A stretch of 64,000 bases of DNA from Sphingobium terrigena (GTDB lineage Bacteria; Pseudomonadota; Alphaproteobacteria; Sphingomonadales; Sphingomonadaceae), in assembly GCF_003591655.1 (NCBI RefSeq), contig NZ_QVRA01000007.1:1-64000 (forward strand). The letters run 5' to 3'. The position numbers were made by a program, and so were the translations under genes. The stretch's first letter is position 1. Each line of letters begins with the position of its first letter. This document shows positions 8,687 to 17,209 of this stretch, in pieces. The notes under the pieces are model-generated. The model worked only from the letters and a program-made list of their open reading frames with translations. It ran no database searches and had not been told where the DNA came from.

Positions 8687-11600
8687 CTAGGGGGTCGTCG
8701 CATCGCGCTCAATGGGTGAGAGCGGCAAATTCTCCTGCGCAGGGACAAAGCCCGGCTTGTGCGCCGCCAGCAGCGCGGGCGGCAGGATGATGAGGCGCGG
8801 CGCGCTGGTGTAGAGCAGTCCCGCCTCGATCGTCCGGTCGGGGAAGATCACCGCCAGCGCAGCGGCATAAGCGGCCATCTGCCGGACATGCGCGGTCGGC
8901 ACGTCATCGACGCCCAGCGGCGCAACCCGGCCCGTCTTGAAATCGACCAGCTGGATGCGGTCTGGCCCGACGCACAGCCGATCGACCGTACCCGCGATCA
9001 CCGCTTCGCCCACGACCGCCGCGATCGGCGCTTCGGCCAATGCGTCAGGGCCGAAAAGGTCAGCGAAGTCGGGTGCTTCGATGACGCGAAGCGCCTGCGC
9101 GATGACATCCTGCCGGACGGTGGCATCATCCGCCCCCTGCTGGACCAGCCAGCGATCCGCAGCGTCGCGACGGCGCTCAGGCTCTACGCCGGGCAGTCGC
9201 TCGAACAGGGCGTGGAGCCACCGCCCCCGCTCTGCCGCCGCCCGCATCGCCGGGGTTGGCGGCGGGTAAGGCACATCATCCTCGACCGGCGCAGAAGGGG
9301 CCAGCGGACGCGGTGGGCGCGCCTCGACCGGGGCGGGCTGGCGCAGCCAGTCGGGCATGTCCGCCGCCGTCCGTTCCTCTGCGGTCTCCGGCTCCGCCTT
9401 TTTCGACGGCAAATCCTCGGTCCCGCGCCAGCGCCGCGTCGCGCCCCAGAGCGGATCAGCCTCCCACTCGGCGCCGAGCGACACCATCGCCCCCTCGACC
9501 GCCGCGAACCAGCTTTCAGGCTTCACCTCGCCCTTCGCCCGCGGCCCCAGCGATCCGGCGACGATCAACTTCTCCTCCGCGCGCGTAAGTGCGACATAGA
9601 GCAGCCGCCAATGCTCCTCCCGCTCGACCGCTGCCGCCTGCTCCGCGATCTCGCCAATCGGTCCCTGCCGCTCCGGCTTGCGCGGGGGCAGTATCGGCAG
9701 TCCGTTCCACAGCAGCGAATCCGCGCGATTGCCCGCGTCGGGATCCAGGCAGGCATCGGCCAATATGACGATCGGCGCCTGCAACCCTTTGGCCCCATGC
9801 ACCGTCAGCAGGCGCAGCATGTCGCCCTGCGCCGCCGCATCGCGCACTATGTCGACTTCGCCCCGGTCGAACCAGTCGATGAAGCGCTGGAGCGAGGGAT
9901 GATCGTCACTCTCGAACGCCAGCGCGGCATTGAGCAATTCTTCGATCGGATCGACCGCCTCCGCCCCCAGCCGCTCGATCAGGCGGCGGCGGCCATCCAT
10001 CGGCCCGGACAGGATCGCTTCCAGATAGCGATAGGGCGTGGTGAAATCCGCCACCGCCAGCAGATCGCGCAGGGGCTTGAGCGTCGCATCGTCCAGCGTC
10101 TGGTTGAGGTGCCGCCACAGCCCGGTCTTGCGCCCGATCAGCCGGTGCATCAACTCGTCCTGGGTCCAGCCGAGCAGCGGCGACACGAGCAGCGACGCCA
10201 TGTTCAACTCATCGTCGGGTTGCACCGCAAAGCGCAGCGCCGCGAGCAGATCGCGCACCGCCAGTGGCGCATTGAGCCGCAGCCGGTCGATCCCGGCAAC
10301 CGCCACTTTCTCCTCATAGAGCCGCGCGACGATCAACCGCGCCAGTTCGCTGCGCCGCCGGACCAGGATCATGATGTCCCCCGCCCGCACCGGACGCCCC
10401 CGGCTGTCCAGCATCACGCCGTCATCGATCCACTGCTTGATCTGCTGCGCGATCTTCTGCGCCAGCACCCGCTCCTGATCGGCGGCCCAATCCTCCTCAC
10501 CCTCGGCATCCTCGGACAGGTTGGCCACGACCGGCTTCCACAACATGACTTCGCCCGGATGCCGGTTGGCGCTGATATGGTGGACATCGCCCGCCTCAAG
10601 CCCCAGCCGCTCGGCGCGCAGGGTGGAAATCGTGCGATCCACCACGTCCAATACCGCCGGGGTCGAGCGGAAACTACGGTCGAGCGACAGGTCATGGAAA
10701 TCATGCCCGCTATTGTCCGCGTCCCGCTGGAACAATATTTGCGCGGCGGCGAAATTGGCGGGGCTGGTCCCCTGAAAACCAAAGATCGCCTGCTTGAAAT
10801 CGCCGACGGTGAAGATGGTACGCACCTTGTCGCCCGGTTGCCACTCGGTCGCGAAAAACTCCTCCGCCAGCGTGCGCACGATCCGCCATTGCGCCGCGTT
10901 TGTATCCTGTGCCTCATCCACCAATATATGGTCGATCCGCTGGTCCAGCTTGTAACGGATCCATTCGGCGATCCCGTCCTGCTCCAGCAGCGCGGCGGCG
11001 CGGGCGATCAGATCGTCGAAATCGACAGCGCCCGCCAGCCGCTTGGCCTGCGCATAGGCGCGCGCATAGGCCCGCCCGGCATGGAGCGCCTTCCCCAGCA
11101 ACGCGGCATAATCAGCGCGCAGCTTCATTGCGATCAGTTCGCCCGTGCAGTCGTACAGCCGGGTCGCCATCTCGGCATAGCCATCGACCGACGGAACATA
11201 GCCCTTGGTCAGCATGATGTCGCCATCCGCCTTGGCCCAGGCGCGATGCAGGTCGGTCAATGTAGCGGCGCGCCCGGCGGGATCGAGTGCGCGCCATGCG
11301 GCTATCCGGTCGCAGCGCTCCAGCCCGCGACCCTTGCCCCACTGCACATTAGCTTGCACGATCCGGTCCAGCGTCCGCATGTCGAAGACAGCGTCGCTAC
11401 ACTGGTCCGCCAGCCATTGGTCGATATCGCCCTCCGGCAAGCCAAGCTCCGCCATGACCCAGGGCGTAATCGCATCCGGCAAGGCGTCCAGCGCCTCAAC
11501 CCTGGCCGCGCAGCGCAACAGATAATTCTCCGCCCCGCCCTCGCCCAGCCGCAGGCTGATCGCCTGCAACGCCGCGAACAGGGCTTCGTCGCCGGTCTCA

Positions 11601-12118
11601 TGCGCCCGCACCACCATGTCGGCGAGCGTCTGCCGGGCCAGGTTTGTCTGCTCCCGCTGGTCAAGCGGGCTGAAACCGGGCGTCAGGTCCGCCTCCAGCG
11701 GGAAGGCGGTCAGCAATTGCTGGCAAAAGCCATGGATCGTCTGGATGCGTAGCCCGCCGCCGGTGGATTCCAGCACTTCGGCGAACAGGCGACGGGCAAA
11801 GTCCAGAGCATCTGGACCAAAATCTTCCCCCAAGGCTTTCAGGTCGGCAGCAAGCGATGGGCCATCCATCTGCACCCAGGCAGCGAGCCGGTCATGGATG
11901 CGATCGGCCATTTCCGCCGCGCCCGCCTTGGTAAAGGTCAGACACAATATATTCTCCGGCCGCACCCCTTGCAGTAGCAAGCGGAACACGCGCGCGGTCA
12001 GCACATGGGTCTTGCCCGTCCCCGCCGATGCCGACAGCCAGACATGCGCGTCGGGCGCGGCGGCGCGGGCCTGATTGCCCAGCAAGGGTTGCAGCCCCTT
12101 AGCCATCGTCGCGGCCAT
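8687..12118 (-). CDS. addA: AddA: helicase-nuclease subunit of the AddAB recombination complex
   Basis: AddA is the UvrD/Rep-type 3'-5' helicase plus nuclease subunit of AddAB, the alphaproteobacterial equivalent of RecBCD, which processes double-strand breaks for RecA. The 1143-aa protein shows Walker A ([12 protein letters not shown], about 28-39), [13 protein letters not shown], the helicase Walker [13 protein letters not shown], motif [32 protein letters not shown] and [12 protein letters not shown] RecB-like nuclease domain at the C-terminus has [12 protein letters not shown] followed by the QMAAYAAAL helix. The ATG at 12118 has GGAGG six bases upstream and lies inside the last codons of addB (20-bp overlap), so the two subunits are translationally coupled. 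Confidence 0.96.
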   Translation of the reverse strand: MAATMAKGLQPLLGNQARAAAPDAHVWLSASAGTGKTHVLTARVFRLLLQGVRPENILCLTFTKAGAAEMADRIHDRLAAWVQMDGPSLAADLKALGEDFGPDALDFARRLFAEVLESTGGGLRIQTIHGFCQQLLTAFPLEADLTPGFSPLDQREQTNLARQTLADMVVRAHETGDEALFAALQAISLRLGEGGAENYLLRCAARVEALDALPDAITPWVMAELGLPEGDIDQWLADQCSDAVFDMRTLDRIVQANVQWGKGRGLERCDRIAAWRALDPAGRAATLTDLHRAWAKADGDIMLTKGYVPSVDGYAEMATRLYDCTGELIAMKLRADYAALLGKALHAGRAYARAYAQAKRLAGAVDFDDLIARAAALLEQDGIAEWIRYKLDQRIDHILVDEAQDTNAAQWRIVRTLAEEFFATEWQPGDKVRTIFTVGDFKQAIFGFQGTSPANFAAAQILFQRDADNSGHDFHDLSLDRSFRSTPAVLDVVDRTISTLRAERLGLEAGDVHHISANRHPGEVMLWKPVVANLSEDAEGEEDWAADQERVLAQKIAQQIKQWIDDGVMLDSRGRPVRAGDIMILVRRRSELARLIVARLYEEKVAVAGIDRLRLNAPLAVRDLLAALRFAVQPDDELNMASLLVSPLLGWTQDELMHRLIGRKTGLWRHLNQTLDDATLKPLRDLLAVADFTTPYRYLEAILSGPMDGRRRLIERLGAEAVDPIEELLNAALAFESDDHPSLQRFIDWFDRGEVDIVRDAAAQGDMLRLLTVHGAKGLQAPIVILADACLDPDAGNRADSLLWNGLPILPPRKPERQGPIGEIAEQAAAVEREEHWRLLYVALTRAEEKLIVAGSLGPRAKGEVKPESWFAAVEGAMVSLGAEWEADPLWGATRRWRGTEDLPSKKAEPETAEERTAADMPDWLRQPAPVEARPPRPLAPSAPVEDDVPYPPPTPAMRAAAERGRWLHALFERLPGVEPERRRDAADRWLVQQGADDATVRQDVIAQALRVIEAPDFADLFGPDALAEAPIAAVVGEAVIAGTVDRLCVGPDRIQLVDFKTGRVAPLGVDDVPTAHVRQMAAYAAALAVIFPDRTIEAGLLYTSAPRLIILPPALLAAHKPGFVPAQENLPLSPIERDATTP

Positions 12119-15068
12119 ACCATTCCTCCAGCCGCATCAGCTGGTCATAATCGCCATAATTGGCGACTTCGGGGTTGATCTCCGCGCGGAAGGGCGTGGT
12201 GCCCAGCAGGAAGGCCTGCGCCAGTTCCTCGAACTGCGCATAGACGTCCATGGTGAAGTCTGCCGTGACGATCTTTTCGCGCTTGCCCAGCGGGTCGACC
12301 GGGCTTTCGCGATAGCCAAACTGGTCGCCTTTCTTGGCCAGCGACCAATATTCAAAGCCGCCAGCGGTCTTGTCACCCGCGACGCCCTCAAAACCGCCAT
12401 GCTCCGCAATCACACCCAGCAAGCCCAGTTGCAGCGCGAAGCCCGCCTTGACCTGCCGCGCACTGGGGGGCTTGCCGGTCTTGTAATCGATGATGCCCAA
12501 AGTGCCGTCGGGCAGCCGGTCGATCCGGTCGGCCTTGCCCATCAGCGTGACGTCGGCAATATCCGCGCGCCCTTCCTTCTCGACCGCCAATATGGTGCGG
12601 CCCTCCGCCCTGTCGCGCACAACCTCCGCCGCGATCCAGCGGATCGCCTCGATCAGACGCGGTTGCCACAACGCGCGCAGCAGCGGATGAACTTCGGGTC
12701 GGTCGAACATGGCGCGGGCGCGCGCTTCCAGATCGGCGGGGTCCAGCGTTCCCGCTTCCGCCCAATGCTGGAGGATGTCATGCACCGCCGTCCCGCGCCA
12801 GGCTGGCCCGGCATCCGCATCGACGGGGTCCAGCCGGGCCAGCCGCAGCACGCGCCGGGCATAGAAAGCGTATGGATCAGCCTTCAACCGGTCCACATCC
12901 GTGACGGGAATGACGGTCGGACGGACCGACACCGGTGGCGCAGGCGCGGGACGGCCAACCGGACTATGCGTTGCAGGCGTGTCCAGCCCCCGCGCCAGTG
13001 CGGCATAGCGATCCGCCACCTTCCATTGCGGCCCCGCCATCGCTTTCAGGCGCAGCCACAGCCGAGACGCAACCGCAGGCCCACCGCTGCCTCGCCGCGC
13101 ACGGGTGATCAAAACATGCGGCGCGCCCAGCGCACTGGCGAAATCATGCGCGGCCAGGCCAATGCGCGTCTCCACCCCCGGCAAGCCCAATTCGCGCCGG
13201 ATACGCGGCGCCAGCCATGGATCGGGCGCAGGCAGGCCTGGCCATGTGCCTTCGTTGAGGCCGCCCAATATCATCAGGTCCGCCTGCACCAGCCGCGCCT
13301 CGATCAGACCCAATATCGCGATGCGCGGATGCCCTCCCTGCGGCGGACGCACCGACACCCCGCCCAGCATATGGTCGAGCAGCACCGGCAGCGCGCGAAT
13401 ATCCGCCTGACGCGGCCCTTCGTCGGCGGCGGCCTCCATTTCGGCGAACAGATCAGCGGCGGCATGGCCCTGATGTCCCGCCCAGACGGCATCGCCCGTC
13501 AGCACACCCGCCTGCTCGCGGATCGCAGCCAGTTGCCCGGCCAGATCGGTCGCAACGCCAAAGGCCTTCTCCAGCGGCTCAAGCAAAGCGCGCGCGGCCG
13601 GCCACCAGTCGCGCACCTGATCGCGCAGGACACGCTGCCGGTCATCCTCCCGCGCAACCATAAGCATATCAATGCCCACTAGCCCCGCTTGCGGCCTTGG
13701 TCCCCGCAACAGCAGGTCAAGCGCCCGCACCCCGTCCAGCCACGCCAGCCGCCCCTCACCGCGCATCACCAGCGGATGTTTCAGCAATGTCAGCAGCGGC
13801 ACCGGCGCGAACCGTTCCGCCACTGCCTGCGCCATCGCGATCAGCAAAGTGCCGGGCGGCAGGCGCGACAGCGGCAGGCCCGCCGAATCGTCCGCTTCAA
13901 TCCCCCAGCGTTTCAGATGCGCTGACACCCGCGTCGCAAGCTGCCGGTCCGGCGTCACCAGCGCAGCGGTGCGCTTCTCCGTCTCCAGCGCCTCGCGCAG
14001 CGCAATCGCGATGGCCTGGGCTTCCTCGCCCGGCGTCGCCACTTCCAGCGCGGCAACGCCCGCCAGCGACCGGTCGGCTGTCTTGAGGTCGCGCCAGCGG
14101 CTGGTGAGTTTAGGCGGCAACATCGCGTTGGAAATGTTGCGCCCGCGCACCGCCCGCGCATCATGCTCACTGCCCCAGCGCCATTGCGCGACATCGTCGC
14201 GGGTCGCGCTCATGGCGTGCAGCAGGCGCTTCAGCGCATATTGCGGATGGCTCTCATGGCCGGCGGGGGCATGGCCGGTGACCGGATCGGGATCGAATGG
14301 ACCGATCGCCTCCCACGCCTCATCGTCCATATGCTGGTCCAGCCCGGCAAACACCACCATGCCGCCTTGCATCTCGCCGATCCGCCGCAGCAGTCCCGCG
14401 ACCGCTGGCGCAGTGGTGGAAATGCCCGCCGCGACGACAAAACCGGTCGGCGGATGCTCGCGCCAGCGCGCCGCCAGCCGGTCGAACAGCCGGTTGCGCC
14501 GCTCGGTCAGGTCCATGCAGCCCAGCCGCGCCAACTCATCCGGCCAGCGGGCGATGACGATCTCAAACAGATGCAGCGACGTCTGCCAGTGCCGCGACAA
14601 TTCATCCGACAAAGTAAGGTCGCGTAGGGCCGTCACCGGCACCCGCTCCACCTGCATCTGGTCCAGCACAGCGCCCAACGCCTGCCCCAGTTGCAGCGCT
14701 TGCCCCGCGTCAATATCGCCCTTCACCTGCTGCACCATCCGCGCCAGGATCATCTGGCGGCGCATCGGCGCAATCGCCGGGGGCAGCGCCTCTCCTTCCC
14801 CCAACGGATCAAGCGCGCTGCCGACCTGCTCGCCAATGTCCGGGTCTCCGATCGCCACCAGCCGGGGCAGCAACAGCCCGCCACCCGACGCGCGCACGAA
14901 GGCATCGCTGACCGCCCGCACCGCTCGGTTGCTCGGCAACAGGATCATGCCCTGCGCCAGCGCCATCGGATCGCCACCATGGCGCGCCAGCAGGCCAGCA
15001 ACCAGCGCATCGGAAAAGGCGCGATGCGCCGGAATGGAATATAGCGCGGGGCGCCCGCGATCACCCAT
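12099..15068 (-). CDS. addB: AddB: second nuclease/inactivated-helicase subunit of AddAB
   Basis: This 989-aa protein partners AddA. Its N-terminus (AQGMILLPSNRAVRAVSDAF) is a degenerate Walker region lacking GKT, as in alphaproteobacterial AddB, so it is not expected to hydrolyse ATP strongly. The C-terminal nuclease shows DRLPDGTLGIIDYKTGKPPS followed by the QLGLLG helix, the PD-(D/E)XK pattern. I see essentially one cysteine in the chain, so the four-Cys iron-sulfur cluster known from Bacillus AddB is absent. The start overlaps murU by 8 bp and the end overlaps addA by 20 bp. Confidence 0.93.
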   Translation of the reverse strand: MGDRGRPALYSIPAHRAFSDALVAGLLARHGGDPMALAQGMILLPSNRAVRAVSDAFVRASGGGLLLPRLVAIGDPDIGEQVGSALDPLGEGEALPPAIAPMRRQMILARMVQQVKGDIDAGQALQLGQALGAVLDQMQVERVPVTALRDLTLSDELSRHWQTSLHLFEIVIARWPDELARLGCMDLTERRNRLFDRLAARWREHPPTGFVVAAGISTTAPAVAGLLRRIGEMQGGMVVFAGLDQHMDDEAWEAIGPFDPDPVTGHAPAGHESHPQYALKRLLHAMSATRDDVAQWRWGSEHDARAVRGRNISNAMLPPKLTSRWRDLKTADRSLAGVAALEVATPGEEAQAIAIALREALETEKRTAALVTPDRQLATRVSAHLKRWGIEADDSAGLPLSRLPPGTLLIAMAQAVAERFAPVPLLTLLKHPLVMRGEGRLAWLDGVRALDLLLRGPRPQAGLVGIDMLMVAREDDRQRVLRDQVRDWWPAARALLEPLEKAFGVATDLAGQLAAIREQAGVLTGDAVWAGHQGHAAADLFAEMEAAADEGPRQADIRALPVLLDHMLGGVSVRPPQGGHPRIAILGLIEARLVQADLMILGGLNEGTWPGLPAPDPWLAPRIRRELGLPGVETRIGLAAHDFASALGAPHVLITRARRGSGGPAVASRLWLRLKAMAGPQWKVADRYAALARGLDTPATHSPVGRPAPAPPVSVRPTVIPVTDVDRLKADPYAFYARRVLRLARLDPVDADAGPAWRGTAVHDILQHWAEAGTLDPADLEARARAMFDRPEVHPLLRALWQPRLIEAIRWIAAEVVRDRAEGRTILAVEKEGRADIADVTLMGKADRIDRLPDGTLGIIDYKTGKPPSARQVKAGFALQLGLLGVIAEHGGFEGVAGDKTAGGFEYWSLAKKGDQFGYRESPVDPLGKREKIVTADFTMDVYAQFEELAQAFLLGTTPFRAEINPEVANYGDYDQLMRLEEWYGRDDG

Positions 15069-15771
15069 GAGTGATCATGGATTCCACGACGGGGATGGCC
15101 TTGGGCGTGCCGACATCGAACCACAGCCCCTGATGCGAAACGCCGTAGAGCCGCCCCGCCTCGATCGCCCGGTTCCAGAATATGTTGGTCGAAAACATGT
15201 CAGCGGGGGGATCGCGCAACAGGGAGGGCGACAATATCTGCACCCCGGTAAAAACGAAGGGCGCGACATGGGCGGTCTTGCGCCGGCTCAGGCGGCCCCC
15301 GGCATCCATATGGAAATCGCCCGGCCCACTGTGGCAATGCGCGCGCGCCAGCGGCACCAGCAGCAGTAGCGCATCCATCCTGTCCGGGTTCCAGATGCGC
15401 TGCATCATGCCCAAAGTTTCCTGCGGCCCGTCAATCCACAGATTGTCGCTATTGGCGCAAAAGAAGGGCTTGTCGCCCAGCAGCGGCGCGGCGTGGATCA
15501 GCCCGCCGCCAGTCTCCAGCAATTTGGCGCGCTCGTCGGATATGACGAACTCCATGCCGCCCTTGCGCGTGAGCAAATGCGCCTCGACCGTGTCGGCGAG
15601 ATAATGGACGTTGACCACCACCTTGCGGATGCCGCCCGCCTCCAGCCGGTCGAGCGCATGGTCCATCAACGGCTTGCCCGCCACCTTGACCAGCGGCTTG
15701 GGCCGGGTCGCGGTGAGCGGACGCATCCGCTTGCCAAGGCCCGCCGCCATCAACATCGCCGTGTCGATCAT
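15061..15771 (-). CDS. murU: N-acetylmuramate-1-phosphate uridylyltransferase MurU-type nucleotidyltransferase
   Basis: A 236-aa sugar-1-phosphate nucleotidyltransferase with the family signature MLMAAGLGKRMRPLTATRPK and the product-site motif NSDNLWIDG. MurU turns MurNAc-1-phosphate plus UTP into UDP-MurNAc, letting cells recycle peptidoglycan sugar without MurA (the fosfomycin target). Family members also make GDP-mannose or UDP-GlcNAc, but the direct neighbour is an AmgK-type sugar kinase, the preceding enzyme of this recycling route, which supports MurU. The gene overlaps amgK by 4 bp (ATGA) and addB by 8 bp. Confidence 0.82.
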   Translation of the reverse strand: MIDTAMLMAAGLGKRMRPLTATRPKPLVKVAGKPLMDHALDRLEAGGIRKVVVNVHYLADTVEAHLLTRKGGMEFVISDERAKLLETGGGLIHAAPLLGDKPFFCANSDNLWIDGPQETLGMMQRIWNPDRMDALLLLVPLARAHCHSGPGDFHMDAGGRLSRRKTAHVAPFVFTGVQILSPSLLRDPPADMFSTNIFWNRAIEAGRLYGVSHQGLWFDVGTPKAIPVVESMITHG

Positions 15772-16766
15772 GCGGGCGCAAACTCCGCCAGCGCATCATG
15801 GCGCTGATCAGCCGGTATGTTGGCGGCGAACCACTGCGCCACCGGGGCCAGCGCGGGATGGGCCAGGTCGCGCTCCAGCAATCCCCACATGCGCGGCAGG
15901 AAGCTCAAATAACGCGGCTTGCCATCGCGCTGCCACAGGCGGGTGAAGATGCCGATGATCTTGGCGTTCCGCTGCGCCCCCAGCACCGCATAGGCTGCGT
16001 CGAAATCATCGGGCGGCGCAGCAATCGCCTTGTAGCGCGCCAGCATCGCCGCCTCGACCTGCGGCGGCACGTCGCGCCGCGCATCCTGCAACAGCGACAC
16101 CAGATCATAGGCCGGATGCCCGGCCAGCGCGTCCTGAAAATCGAGTAGGCCAAGCCCATGGGAGGTCGCCCGGTCGATCAGCATGATATTTTCCGCATGA
16201 TAGTCGCGCAGCACGGTAACGGTCGGGCTGGCCGACTGTTCGACGACCGGCAGCACCGCGTCCCACGCCGCGGCATAGGCGTCCTGATCGACCGACAGGC
16301 CGATGGCGGGGCAATACCATTCAGTGAGCAGCCCGACTTCCCGCTGATAGACCGCCCGGTCATAAGGCGGCACTGGCGCAGCGGGCAGGCGGTGGAGGTC
16401 GGCCAGCAGATCGATGGCGCGGCCATAGACCGCCAACTCCGCCTCCGGCTGATCATCCACATGTTCCTTGACCCGCAAGTCGCCGAAATCCTCGATCAGC
16501 ACCAGCCCCAGCTCCAGATCGCGTGCCAATATCCGTGGCGCGGCAAAGCCATCTTCCAGCAGATGTTCGGCAATGGCGATAAAGGGGCGCGGATCTTCAT
16601 GTGGGGGCGGCGCATCCATCAGCACCGCACGGCGTCCGCCGTCGATGACGCGGAAATAGCGGCGGAAGGAGGCGTCCCCGGCCAGCGGCACGATGGCGGC
16701 ATCGCCCCATCCGGCCTGGCCAAGGAAAGCGGGCGCGGCGGCGGGGGGGATCATATCTGTGACCAT
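15768..16766 (-). CDS. amgK: AmgK-type anomeric MurNAc/GlcNAc kinase (aminoglycoside-phosphotransferase fold)
   Basis: A 332-aa kinase of the choline/aminoglycoside phosphotransferase fold. It shows PLAGDASFRRYFRV at the nucleotide loop, LIEDFGDLRVKEHV, the catalytic loop VLRDYHAENIMLI (Asp and Asn) and the metal site GLLDFQDALAGHPAYDLVSL. AmgK phosphorylates MurNAc and GlcNAc at C1 and feeds MurU, encoded next. I start at the ATG at 16766; an ATG at 16754 forms an ATGA overlap with tsaE, and a TTG at 16778 is also open, so the start is uncertain by up to eight codons. Co-transcription with tsaE and murU is near certain. Confidence 0.82.
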   Translation of the reverse strand: MVTDMIPPAAAPAFLGQAGWGDAAIVPLAGDASFRRYFRVIDGGRRAVLMDAPPPHEDPRPFIAIAEHLLEDGFAAPRILARDLELGLVLIEDFGDLRVKEHVDDQPEAELAVYGRAIDLLADLHRLPAAPVPPYDRAVYQREVGLLTEWYCPAIGLSVDQDAYAAAWDAVLPVVEQSASPTVTVLRDYHAENIMLIDRATSHGLGLLDFQDALAGHPAYDLVSLLQDARRDVPPQVEAAMLARYKAIAAPPDDFDAAYAVLGAQRNAKIIGIFTRLWQRDGKPRYLSFLPRMWGLLERDLAHPALAPVAQWFAANIPADQRHDALAEFAPA

Positions 16767-17209
16767 CGGTCCGTCCAAGCGTCGGGCACGTCCGCTGTCA
16801 AGCGCCGAGCGCCATCCGCCTCAATCGTGATGGTCAAACGCAACGCATGGGACCAGAGTCGCGACCCCAGCCGGTCGGGCCATTCGATGATGAGAAGGCT
16901 GTCCATCAGATAGTCGCCCAGCGCCAGTTCCTCCGTCTCCTCCGGCGTGTCGAGCCGATAGAGATCGACATGCGCGACCGGCAGCCTGACTTCTGGCACG
17001 TCATAGGGCTGGACGATCGCGAAGCTGGGACTGGGCGCTTCACCCGCCAATCCCAATGCCTCCAATATGCCCCGCGCCAGCGTCGTCTTGCCTGCGCCAA
17101 GCCCGCCTTCCAGCGCGATGACATCGCCGATTCGCACATGGGTGGCGATGCGATGGCCAAGCTCCAGCATTGCCGCTTCATCGGCCAGATGCAGCACATC
17201 TTCAGCCAC
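16751..17209 (-). CDS. tsaE: TsaE, ATPase of the tRNA t6A modification complex
   Basis: TsaE works with TsaB and TsaD to put threonylcarbamoyl on A37 of ANN-reading tRNAs. The 152-aa chain has the P-loop LEGGLGAGKTTLARGIL (about 34-50), the family segment SPSFAIVQPYD, the HVDLYRLDTPEE motif and the IIEWPDRL Walker-B-like strand. The start codon is GTG at 17209, overlapping the stop of the divL-type gene by 8 bp. Its end overlaps amgK. The essential tRNA modification gene thus sits in the middle of a cluster of cell-cycle, wall-recycling and repair genes. Confidence 0.95.
   Translation of the reverse strand: MAEDVLHLADEAAMLELGHRIATHVRIGDVIALEGGLGAGKTTLARGILEALGLAGEAPSPSFAIVQPYDVPEVRLPVAHVDLYRLDTPEETEELALGDYLMDSLLIIEWPDRLGSRLWSHALRLTITIEADGARRLTADVPDAWTDRWSQI

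Noticed and set aside
8759..11752. Very long open frame (997 aa) on the plus strand opposite addA
   Set aside because: Composition is rich in Arg, Gln, His and Asp as typical for GC-rich antisense frames; addA motifs on the other strand are clear.
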